DNA of 64,000 bases from positions 1 to 64,000 of the forward strand of contig JAYRFK010000090.1 in assembly GCA_041908445.1 (NCBI GenBank), in the 5' to 3' direction. Position 1 is the first letter of the stretch, and every line of letters begins with the position of its first letter. The translations under genes were made by a program, and so were the position numbers. The DNA comes from JAEUJM01 sp041908445. Lineage in GTDB: Bacteria > Actinomycetota > Acidimicrobiia > Acidimicrobiales > DATDAH01. The notes beneath the pieces are model-generated. The model did no database searches and had not been told where the DNA came from. It saw only the letters and a program-made list of their open reading frames with translations. Positions 25,134 to 31,838 of this stretch are shown here, in pieces.

Positions 25134-26687
25134 TCAGGCGACGGTGACGGCGGCGGTGCGCTCCACCGTGCCGCCGGGCCCGGTCGCGACCAGGCGGTAG
25201 GTGTACGTGCCGGGGGCGGCCCGGCAGACGCTCGAGACCACCGTGCCGGGGCACACACCCTGGCTACCCGACGGCGAGGCGGCGGACAGGCCCGGGCCCG
25301 ACACCGACACGCTCGTCGCGCCCGTGGTCGTCCAGGACACCACCACCTGGCCGTTGGGGTGGACGGTCGTGACCCGCGACGGCGACACCGACAGGCTCGC
25401 GGTGGTGGGCGCCGGCGGGGGCACCGTCACCACCACCGGGTCCTGTGGCGCGGGCGCCGGCGGGGTGGCCCCGGGATCGGAGTCGGTCACCGCGCCGTCG
25501 GCATCCGACCCCGTCCCCACACCGGTCGGGGGCGTGGTGGTCGAGGTCGTCGACAACACCATCCCGCCCTCGGCGAGGGTGGTGGTCGTCGTCGGGACGG
25601 GGGCGTCGGCCTCGATCTCGGCGGCGTCCTCGATGCCGAGCAGGCCCCCGTCGCCGAGGGTCTCGGCGCCGACCACCAGCGAGGCGACGACGGCGAGGGC
25701 GGCCAGGGCGCCGAGGGCCACGGTCCGGCGCCGGCGACGGGTCTTGCGGCGCCCGTGGCCCGTGCCCCCGCTCCCCCCGCCGTCACCCGGGCCCGACGCG
25801 CCGCCGCCGCCACCGACCGCGCTCGAGCCCGACATCGGCACGCCGGCGCCGGCCAAGGCCGCCGCGGCCTGCTGCTTGACCGCCAGGCCCACCACGGGGA
25901 TGGGCAGGGCGGCGAAGAGCTTGGCCGGGTCGAGGCGCAGGTCTCGCCGGCGGGTGCAGGCGTCGCAGCGCGACGCGTGGCGGTCCGTGAGGCGCACCGC
26001 CCGGTCGTCGAAGGCCGCGACCCCCTCGGCCGCCAGCTCGGCGCGCAGCGAGGCGCAGCGCGGCCGACCGCCCTGCCAGAGCACGCGGCACCCGACCGCG
26101 GTGGCCAGGCGCGCGCGCATGCGGTGGACGAGCTGGTTGGCGGCGTTGCGGTTGATGCCGAGGACCTCGCCGATCTCGGCGGGCTCCAGGCCGTGGCGCA
26201 GGTGGAGGTCGAGAGCGGTGAGGTCGCGCTCGCCCAGCGCCGCGGCCGCGCCCCAGACCAGCTCCTGCACCTCGTGGTCGGCGGCCAGCAGGGCCGGGTC
26301 GGTGCCCGTGGCGATGCGGTCGGCCGTGGCCCGCTCGTCGCTCACCTCGGCCACCGCCTCGGTGCGGCGGTGGCCCGCCGAGCGCACCACGTCGAGGGCC
26401 CGGTTGCGGGCGATGCGCAGCAGCCAACCGCCGAACGACGCCGGGTCGTCCAGGCCGTCGAGGCGCTGCCACGCGGCGAGGAAGGCGTCCTGGGCGACAT
26501 CCGCCGCGAGCGCGTCGTCACGGGTGAGGCGCCGGGCCAGGTCGTGGACCCGGTCGAACCACCGGTCGTAGAGGCGCCCGAACGCGTCGGGGTCACCGCC
26601 GCGCAGGGCGAGGACGAGGCGCTCGTCCTCGGTGCGGTCGGCCGCCCGGGCCTCGTGCTTCGGGCCGTCGTCGCCTGGGTCTGCCAT
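25134..26687 (-). CDS. ECF sigma factor fused to zinc-binding, transmembrane and exported Ig-like domains
   Basis: 517 residues in one frame. Sigma region 2 (about 30-105: LYDRWFDRVHDLARRLT, DVAQDAFLAAW) and region 4 (about 140-200: HGLEPAEIGEVLGINRNAANQLVHRMR) make a full ECF sigma factor. A segment with H237-x3-C241-x2-C244, like the zinc site of ZAS anti-sigma factors, follows. Then come a Gly-rich linker, an Arg-rich stop-transfer patch, one TM (about 322-342), a Thr/Pro-rich exported stalk and a C-terminal Ig-like domain (about 425-517, two Cys). Sigma factor, possible anti-sigma module and sensor are thus one polypeptide, which would need cleavage or membrane-tethered activity to work. 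ATG 26687 has a GAGGAG-like site. Confidence 0.85.
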   Translation of the reverse strand: MADPGDDGPKHEARAADRTEDERLVLALRGGDPDAFGRLYDRWFDRVHDLARRLTRDDALAADVAQDAFLAAWQRLDGLDDPASFGGWLLRIARNRALDVVRSAGHRRTEAVAEVSDERATADRIATGTDPALLAADHEVQELVWGAAAALGERDLTALDLHLRHGLEPAEIGEVLGINRNAANQLVHRMRARLATAVGCRVLWQGGRPRCASLRAELAAEGVAAFDDRAVRLTDRHASRCDACTRRRDLRLDPAKLFAALPIPVVGLAVKQQAAAALAGAGVPMSGSSAVGGGGGASGPGDGGGSGGTGHGRRKTRRRRRTVALGALAALAVVASLVVGAETLGDGGLLGIEDAAEIEADAPVPTTTTTLAEGGMVLSTTSTTTPPTGVGTGSDADGAVTDSDPGATPPAPAPQDPVVVTVPPPAPTTASLSVSPSRVTTVHPNGQVVVSWTTTGATSVSVSGPGLSAASPSGSQGVCPGTVVSSVCRAAPGTYTYRLVATGPGGTVERTAAVTVA

Positions 26688-26754
26688 GGGGATCTCCTCA
26701 TCATGCTCCCGTTCCCTTCCTGGGTCACCGGGCCTGACGGGACGGGGCTGTCGA

Positions 26755-26813
26755 CGCTTACGCGAGGGGGCGTCGGCGGCCCTCCGGGAATTCTCCCGCC
26801 GAGGGTGTAAGCG
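26755..26813. promoter_or_regulatory. Divergent repeat motif between sigma-fusion and secreted-protein genes
   Basis: GTAAGCG occurs on the minus strand (26755-26761) pointing to the sigma gene and on the plus strand (26807-26813) pointing to the small secreted protein gene, 67 and 72 nt from the respective start codons. The two copies form a wide inverted repeat around a partly palindromic GGGAATTCTCCC. The symmetry suggests one regulator or sigma factor acts on both genes; which is not known. Confidence 0.45.
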
Positions 26814-26885
26814 CGCCGGGGGGTGCCCCGTCAGGCCGTCCGTACGAGCCGGAACCGCCGGTTCGACGAGCCAAGGAGCACCGAC

Positions 26886-27254
26886 ATGACCAGCACCCTC
26901 ACCTCCCCCTTCACCAGCACCCTCACCACCACCCTCCGCCGCCTCGCCCTCGTGGGCGCCCTCGGCGCCGGCCTGCTCGGCGTGGCCGCCCCGGCGGGCG
27001 CCGACCCCGTCCCCGCCGGCCCCGGCGACATCACCGCCTGCCCGCCCCACGTCGACTGCGGCGGCCAGGACCTCCCGGACGGCCCCGACGACTTCACCGC
27101 CCCCGAGCCGGGCCCGACCGACCCCTTCGACGGTCCCGACGACGTCACCGCCCCCGAGCCCGGCCCGACCGACCCGGGTGACGGCGGCGGCGTCGACCTG
27201 CCGGACGCCCCCGTCGGCGACGTGGTCGTGGCCAACCCGACCTTCACCGGCTGA
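26886..27254 (+). CDS. Small secreted acidic repeat protein
   Basis: 122 residues: a Thr/Ser-rich lead, a signal peptide with hydrophobic core (LALVGALGAGLLGVAAPAGA, cleavage probably after the last AGA) and a mature, very acidic Pro/Asp/Gly-rich chain with two 17-residue tandem repeats (D-G-P-D-D-x-T-A-P-E-P-G-P-T-D-P-x) and one Cys pair (CPPHVDC). The ATG at 26886 has AAGGAG 9 nt upstream. No family recognised. Divergent from the sigma fusion and sharing its upstream motif, it is a candidate target of that sigma factor, perhaps a cell-surface or calcium-binding polypeptide (inference). Confidence 0.75.
   Translation: MTSTLTSPFTSTLTTTLRRLALVGALGAGLLGVAAPAGADPVPAGPGDITACPPHVDCGGQDLPDGPDDFTAPEPGPTDPFDGPDDVTAPEPGPTDPGDGGGVDLPDAPVGDVVVANPTFTG
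27078..27179 (+). repeat. Two 51-bp in-frame tandem repeats
   Basis: Units 27078-27128 and 27129-27179 differ at few positions, mostly synonymous, and encode the two 17-residue acidic repeats of the small secreted protein. Confidence 0.7.
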
Positions 27255-27336
27255 TCGCCGGACGCACCGCCCGATGACCGCACCCCCGCCGGGCCGGCCC
27301 CTCGCCGGCCCGGCGGCCCGAGCCCCGGAGCCCGCC

Positions 27337-28185
27337 ATGACCCGCACCCCCACCGTCTCCCCCGCCCCGTCCCCCACCGCCCGTCGGGGCCTCGGCTCGC
27401 GCCGCCGGTGCCGCCCGCTGGCCGCCGCCGCCCTGGGCCTCGCGCTGCTCGCCGGCTGCGCCGCCGGCGGCCGGGCCGACCCCGCCGACCGGGCGGACGC
27501 GCCGACGACGACCGTCGCGGACCCGTCGGCCCCGAGCCCGGCCCCGGCGCCCACCACCACGACGGTGCCGCCCGCACCCGAGGCCGCGGTCCGCATCGCC
27601 CGGGCCGACGGCGCCCTCACCGTGCGGGCCGAGCCCGACGGCGCCGCCCCCGTGGTCACCGAGCTGCCCGCCACCACGGTGTTCGGCTCGCCCCGCGCCC
27701 TGCTCGTCGTCGACGACGCCGGCGAGTGGGTCGAGGTCCAGGTGCCCCAACGGCCCAACGGTGGCACCGGCTGGATCGAGCGCGACGCCGTCGAGCTCGT
27801 GGCCGGCGCCTACGAGGTGACGGTCCGCCGCGCCGACCACCGCCTCTCGGTGACCGACGCCGAGACCGGCGCCGTGGTCCTCGAGACGCCGGTGGCGGTG
27901 GGCGCGCCCGACGCCCCCACGCCCACGGGCACCTTCGCGGTCGTCGACCGGCTCCAGACCCCCGACCCCGGCGGCGCCTACGGGCCCTTCGCGCTGGGCC
28001 TCGGCGGGTTCTCCGAGACGCTGTCGGAGTTCGGCGGCGGCAACGGTCAGATCGCCATCCACGGCACCGACGACCCGACCAGCATCGGCCGCGACGTGTC
28101 CCACGGCTGCATCCGGGTCCCGAACGAGGTCGTCCTGCAGCTCGCCGACCTCCTGCCCCTGGGGACCCCGGTGACGATCACCTGA
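27337..28185 (+). CDS. L,D-transpeptidase lipoprotein (YkuD family)
   Basis: 282 residues. Signal peptide with lipobox LLAGC (Cys near residue 42), a Thr/Pro linker, an SH3-like segment (about 85-145), then the YkuD catalytic domain (about 155-282) with HGTDDPTSIGRDVSHGCIRVPN, which supplies catalytic His and Cys. The family forms 3-3 cross-links in peptidoglycan or attaches proteins to it, in the cell envelope. The ATG at 27337 has CGGAG upstream; an ATG at 27274 is possible but gives a long unconserved lead. It is 82 bp after the small secreted protein, on the same strand. A hairpin follows the stop. Confidence 0.88.
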   Translation: MTRTPTVSPAPSPTARRGLGSRRRCRPLAAAALGLALLAGCAAGGRADPADRADAPTTTVADPSAPSPAPAPTTTTVPPAPEAAVRIARADGALTVRAEPDGAAPVVTELPATTVFGSPRALLVVDDAGEWVEVQVPQRPNGGTGWIERDAVELVAGAYEVTVRRADHRLSVTDAETGAVVLETPVAVGAPDAPTPTGTFAVVDRLQTPDPGGAYGPFALGLGGFSETLSEFGGGNGQIAIHGTDDPTSIGRDVSHGCIRVPNEVVLQLADLLPLGTPVTIT

Positions 28186-28197
28186 GCCGTCCGCCTA

Positions 28198-28218
28198 GCC
28201 GGCCGTGACCCGGCCGGC
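28198..28218. terminator. Hairpin between L,D-transpeptidase and permease genes
   Basis: GCCGGCCG and CGGCCGGC form a perfect 8-bp stem with loop TGACC between the convergent stops at 28185 and 28245, suitable for ending both transcripts. Confidence 0.55.
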
Positions 28219-28244
28219 GGGGCGGCGGGTGGGACGAGGCGGGT

Positions 28245-29027
28245 TCAGCCCAGGAGGTGGCGGGCGAGGAACCAGACCGCGAACGCCACGAGCAGCACCC
28301 CGAAGGCGGTGCGCAGGCGGTCGACCGGCAGGCCCCGGACCACCCGGGGGCCGAGGGCCGCGCCGGGGATGAACCCGATGGCGAAGGCGCCGGCGACCGA
28401 CCAGACGATGTCCCCCACCACGATGTGGGTGATCAGGGTCGGCACGGTGAGGACCGCGGCGACCACCAGGCTGGTCCCGGTGGCCTCGGTCATCTCGAAG
28501 CCGAGCAGCACGAGGAAGAGCGGCACGAGCAGGAAGCCACCGCCGTTGGCGAGCAGGCCCGCCGTGAAGCCGACGAGCACCGCCAGGCCGACGACGAGGG
28601 GCGCGTTGTCCCGGCGCTCGGCGGCCCGGGCGGCCGAGGCCGGCGAGACCGGGCGCAGGATGCGCAGGCCGACCACGACGAGGATGACGCCCGACGCCAC
28701 GATGAGGGGCCCGCCGCCGACCCAGCGACTGGCGAGCGAGCCGAACACCGCCGCGGGGGCGCCGCCGAGCAGGGCCCATCGGGCCACGGTCCAGTCGACC
28801 CGCTCGTCCCGCGAGTACTGCAGGGCGCCGATGGCGGAGCCCGGCAGCATGGCCGCCAGGGGGGCGGTCACCGCGGCCAGCCCGGGGACGCCGATCACCG
28901 CGAGCACGGGGGTGGCGAACGCCGAGCCCACCCCGAACATCCCGTACAGCACGCCCACGGCGAGGCCGGCGACGAGGATCTCGGGGAGCAGGTCGGTCAC
29001 GGGTCCAGCAGACCACCGGCCTGTCAT
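28245..29027 (-). CDS. TauE/SafE-family sulfite exporter-like permease
   Basis: 260-residue membrane protein with about 7-8 hydrophobic segments and the two internal repeats of TauE/SafE (DUF81): GMFGVGSAFATPVL near residue 35 and GLLANGGGFLLVPLFLVLLGF near 170. The family exports sulfite, sulfoacetate or related C2-C3 organo-acids. The ATG at 29027 is used (GGTGG upstream); a GTG at 29000 is an alternative. Divergently transcribed from an adjacent LysR regulator, which probably controls it; this suggests a role in sulfur or organic-anion metabolism, but the substrate is unknown. Confidence 0.85.
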   Translation of the reverse strand: MTGRWSAGPVTDLLPEILVAGLAVGVLYGMFGVGSAFATPVLAVIGVPGLAAVTAPLAAMLPGSAIGALQYSRDERVDWTVARWALLGGAPAAVFGSLASRWVGGGPLIVASGVILVVVGLRILRPVSPASAARAAERRDNAPLVVGLAVLVGFTAGLLANGGGFLLVPLFLVLLGFEMTEATGTSLVVAAVLTVPTLITHIVVGDIVWSVAGAFAIGFIPGAALGPRVVRGLPVDRLRTAFGVLLVAFAVWFLARHLLG

Positions 29028-29057
29028 CGATACAACCACCACATGAGCATGGAACCC

Positions 29058-29072
29058 ATAGGCTCTGCCTAT
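29058..29072 (+). promoter_or_regulatory. LysR-type operator abutting the lysR start codon
   Basis: ATAGGC-TCT-GCCTAT is a perfect 6-3-6 inverted repeat that ends at the base before the ATG. It contains the LysR consensus T-N11-A (T29059 to A29071), and a TAGGCT -10 box (29059-29064) inside it is 8 nt from the ATG. Bound regulator would block its own leaderless promoter. Confidence 0.65.
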
Positions 29073-29957
29073 ATGGAGTTCCACCAGCTCGCCGCCGTGG
29101 TCGCCGTCGCCGAGCACGGGGGCTTCAGCGCGGCCGCCGCCGCCCTCGGCCTCTCCCAGCCCTCGGTGTCCCAGGCGGTGCGCGCCCTCGAGCGCGAGCT
29201 CGGCACCCCGCTGTTCGATCGTGGGCCGGGGGGGACGCGTCCGTCCGCGGCCGGCGAGGCCCTCCTCGGGCCGGCCCGCCAGGCGCTCCACGACCGGGAC
29301 CTGGCCCGCGACGCGGTGGCGGAGGTGGCCGGTCTGCTGGCGGGCACGCTCGACCTCGGCTGCATCCCCACCGTGGCCGCCGACCTCGTGACCCCGGTCG
29401 TCGGGGCGCTGCGCCGGCGCCACCCGGGCGTGACCATCCGCATCGGCGAGCCCGCCCCGGAGGAGACCATCGCCGAGCTCGTCCGCGATGGGCGGTGGGA
29501 GGTCGGGTTCGGGGTCGTCCCCGTCGACGACCCCACCCTGGTGACCGTCACCCTCGGCCGCCAGGACCTCGTGGCGGTGCTGTCCCGGGGCCACGCCGCC
29601 TCGCACGCGAGCGACGGGCGCATCTCGGTCGGCGCCCTGGCCGACCTGCCCCTCGTGACCGCGCCGCCCACCACCGCCTCGTACCGCCAACTGGAGGAGG
29701 CGCTGGCGACCCGGGGGCGCACGCTCCACCCCGCGGTGGCGACCATCCACCGCGACACCATCGTTCCGCTGGTCCGGGCCGGCGCCGGTGCCGCGGTGGT
29801 GCCCCGGCTCGTGGCCGAGAGCGGCCCGTCCGCGGGGGTCGCCGTCGTGGAGATCGACCCGCCCATCCGCCGCCGCGTGGGCCTCGTGCACCGCGACGGG
29901 GTGCTGTCGCCCGCGGCCCGGGCCTGTGTCGACCTGGCCCGCGAGCTGCTCGGCTGA
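29073..29957 (+). CDS. LysR-family transcriptional regulator
   Basis: 294 residues. The N-terminal winged helix-turn-helix (about 1-60: FHQLAAVVAVAEHGGFSAAAAALGLSQPSVSQAVRALERELGTPLFDR) is a textbook LysR sequence; the rest is a periplasmic-binding-like effector domain. The ATG at 29073 gives the normal LysR start M-E-F-H-Q-L and is directly preceded by the operator; ATGs at 29043 and 29049 would add 8-10 residues. The divergent sulfite-exporter-like gene is the likely target. Confidence 0.9.
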   Translation: MEFHQLAAVVAVAEHGGFSAAAAALGLSQPSVSQAVRALERELGTPLFDRGPGGTRPSAAGEALLGPARQALHDRDLARDAVAEVAGLLAGTLDLGCIPTVAADLVTPVVGALRRRHPGVTIRIGEPAPEETIAELVRDGRWEVGFGVVPVDDPTLVTVTLGRQDLVAVLSRGHAASHASDGRISVGALADLPLVTAPPTTASYRQLEEALATRGRTLHPAVATIHRDTIVPLVRAGAGAAVVPRLVAESGPSAGVAVVEIDPPIRRRVGLVHRDGVLSPAARACVDLARELLG

Positions 29958-29969
29958 GGCGGGAGGGCC

Positions 29970-31838
29970 TCAGCCCACCTCGACGGGGTCGCCCTCCGGG
30001 CGCTCGACGGCCACGCCGTTGGCCTCGGCCCACGCCGCGGTGAAGGCCATGCGCTCGGCGGCCGGCGGGTGCGTCGCCTGGAGGCGGCGCAACAGGCTCG
30101 GGTCGAGGTCGGCCAGGTTCTTGACGTGGAGGCGCCGCTGCATGTCGAGCATGACCTGGGGCTCCTGCAGCAACTCGAGGGCCTCGAGGTCGGCCTGGCG
30201 CTCGAACGCACGGGACACCCACCCGGAGACCAGGCCGGTGACGAGGAAGCCGGCCTGCACGCCGAACAGCAGGATCGGCAGGGCGGCCGGGTTGCCGATG
30301 GCGGGAACCGCGCCGTCGGTGGCGATGCCGGCCTGCTGGAACAGCCAGTCCCAGCTCGACAGCACCTTCAGGAACCCGAAGACGAAGAACGACAGCACCG
30401 CGGCGAGGGGGATCTGGCGACGCAGGTGGTGGAGGCGCCAGTGGCCGATCTCGTGGGCCACGACCTGCTCGACGACCGGTGCGGGGTGGTCGAGGAGCGT
30501 GTCGAAGAGCACGACCCGGCGGGTGGCCCCGAGGCCGGCGACGTAGGCATTGTCCCGGCGGGAGCGCTTGCTCTCGTCGGCCACGAAGGCCCCGCTGATG
30601 TCGACGCCGGCCCGGCCCGCAACGGCGTCGATCCGCTGGGACAGCTCGCCCTCCTCCAGCGGCGTGAACTTGTTGAAGATCGGGGCGATCACGATCGGGA
30701 AGAGGAACCCGATCCCGATGCTGAACACGAGCACCAGCAGCCAGCCGAGCAGCCACCAGTGCTCCGTGGTGCGGATCACCCAGTAGAGCGGCACCAGCAG
30801 CACGGTGTTCATCACGAGACCGAGCACCAGGCTCTTGACCTGGTCCCCCACGAAGCCCTTGGTGGTCTGGGTGGAGAGGCCCCACTCCCTGTCGTGCTTG
30901 AGGTCGACCCAGGCGTCGAGGGCCGGGTTGTAGAGCAGCGAGACCAGCTCGAGCGCGACGACCATCACGAACAGCTGGGCCACCCAGTTGGTGACGTCGA
31001 GGGCGTCGAGGAGCTTCGGGCCCACGTCGGCGAACACGAACACCACGAGGACCAGCGCGGTGAGCGAGCCCCGGAGCACCCGGAGCTTGGCCAGTGGGCG
31101 CTGGTAGTCCCGCGCCCGCTGGAGCTCGTCGCCCGAGAACCAGTCGGCGGGGTCGTTGGCCATGGGCCGGTAGGTCGCCAGCGCCGCGCCGGCGGTGGGC
31201 ACCGCGAGGGCCGGCTCGGGCGCGACCCACGGCGCGGCGGCGCCCTCGGGCGACGGCGGGGTGTCGGGCGCGGCGGCGTGCTCGGGCAGCGGAGGCTCCT
31301 CGGTGGTGGCGACGGTCTCGGTCGCGGTCTCGACCGTCTCGGTGGTCTCGACCATCTCGGTGGTCGAGACGGCGGCGGTCGCGGCCCGCCGACCGGCCAC
31401 GAAGGTGGCCAGGACGTCGGCGTCGTAGGGGTAGCTGAGCAGCCCGGTGGCCACGTCGGGTGCGAGCCAGCGCACCTCGTCGACCTCGCGGTTGGGGGTG
31501 AACGTGCCCTGCGGCTCGGTCATCTCGAAGTAGTGGACGATCTTGTCCCGGCCCTTGGCGTCGAGGTAGCGGGTGGTGCCGATCTCGGCGCCGAGCACGC
31601 CGGTGAGGCCGGTCTCCTCCTCGACCTCGCGCCGGGCGCAGGTCTCGTCGTCCTCGCCCGGCTCGTGCTTGCCCTTGGGCAGCGACCAGTCGTCGTACTT
31701 GGGCCGGTGCACGACGAGCACCTCGAGGTCGTCCGGCCCGGCCGCGCCACCGGCGTCACCGGCAGGTCGCCACACGACGCAGCCCGCCGCGGTGACCTGG
31801 GGGCGCGCGTCGTCGGCCCCGGGGCCCTTCGCGCTCAC
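29970..31838 (-). CDS. NUDIX hydrolase fused to M48 (Ste24/HtpX-like) membrane metalloprotease
   Basis: 622 residues in one frame with no internal stop. Residues ~12-145 are a NUDIX domain with a perfect Nudix box (G56-x5-E62-x7-R70-E71-V-x-E74-E75-x-G77-L), MutT1-like. A ~75-residue Thr/Glu then Pro/Ala-rich linker leads to an M48 peptidase (about 226-622) with several TMs, HEIGH at 462-466, and the third zinc ligand in AFERQADLEAL. M48 enzymes degrade or process membrane proteins; the NUDIX part may hydrolyse nucleotide or polyphosphate-derived substrates. The GTG at 31838 overlaps the ppk stop by 4 bp. An in-frame ATG at 31163 could start a separate M48 protein, but it has no ribosome site. 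Confidence 0.8.
   Translation of the reverse strand: MSAKGPGADDARPQVTAAGCVVWRPAGDAGGAAGPDDLEVLVVHRPKYDDWSLPKGKHEPGEDDETCARREVEEETGLTGVLGAEIGTTRYLDAKGRDKIVHYFEMTEPQGTFTPNREVDEVRWLAPDVATGLLSYPYDADVLATFVAGRRAATAAVSTTEMVETTETVETATETVATTEEPPLPEHAAAPDTPPSPEGAAAPWVAPEPALAVPTAGAALATYRPMANDPADWFSGDELQRARDYQRPLAKLRVLRGSLTALVLVVFVFADVGPKLLDALDVTNWVAQLFVMVVALELVSLLYNPALDAWVDLKHDREWGLSTQTTKGFVGDQVKSLVLGLVMNTVLLVPLYWVIRTTEHWWLLGWLLVLVFSIGIGFLFPIVIAPIFNKFTPLEEGELSQRIDAVAGRAGVDISGAFVADESKRSRRDNAYVAGLGATRRVVLFDTLLDHPAPVVEQVVAHEIGHWRLHHLRRQIPLAAVLSFFVFGFLKVLSSWDWLFQQAGIATDGAVPAIGNPAALPILLFGVQAGFLVTGLVSGWVSRAFERQADLEALELLQEPQVMLDMQRRLHVKNLADLDPSLLRRLQATHPPAAERMAFTAAWAEANGVAVERPEGDPVEVG

Noticed and set aside
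26712..26720. GGGAAC on the minus strand as a -35 of the sigma-fusion gene
   Set aside because: It lies only about 30 nt from the ATG, so the matching -10 would fall in or next to the ribosome site and start codon; no CGTT-like partner is present.
31280..31380. Thr/Glu/Val repeat in the NUDIX-M48 linker as a tandem DNA repeat element
   Set aside because: Units are short and irregular; this looks like ordinary low-complexity linker sequence.
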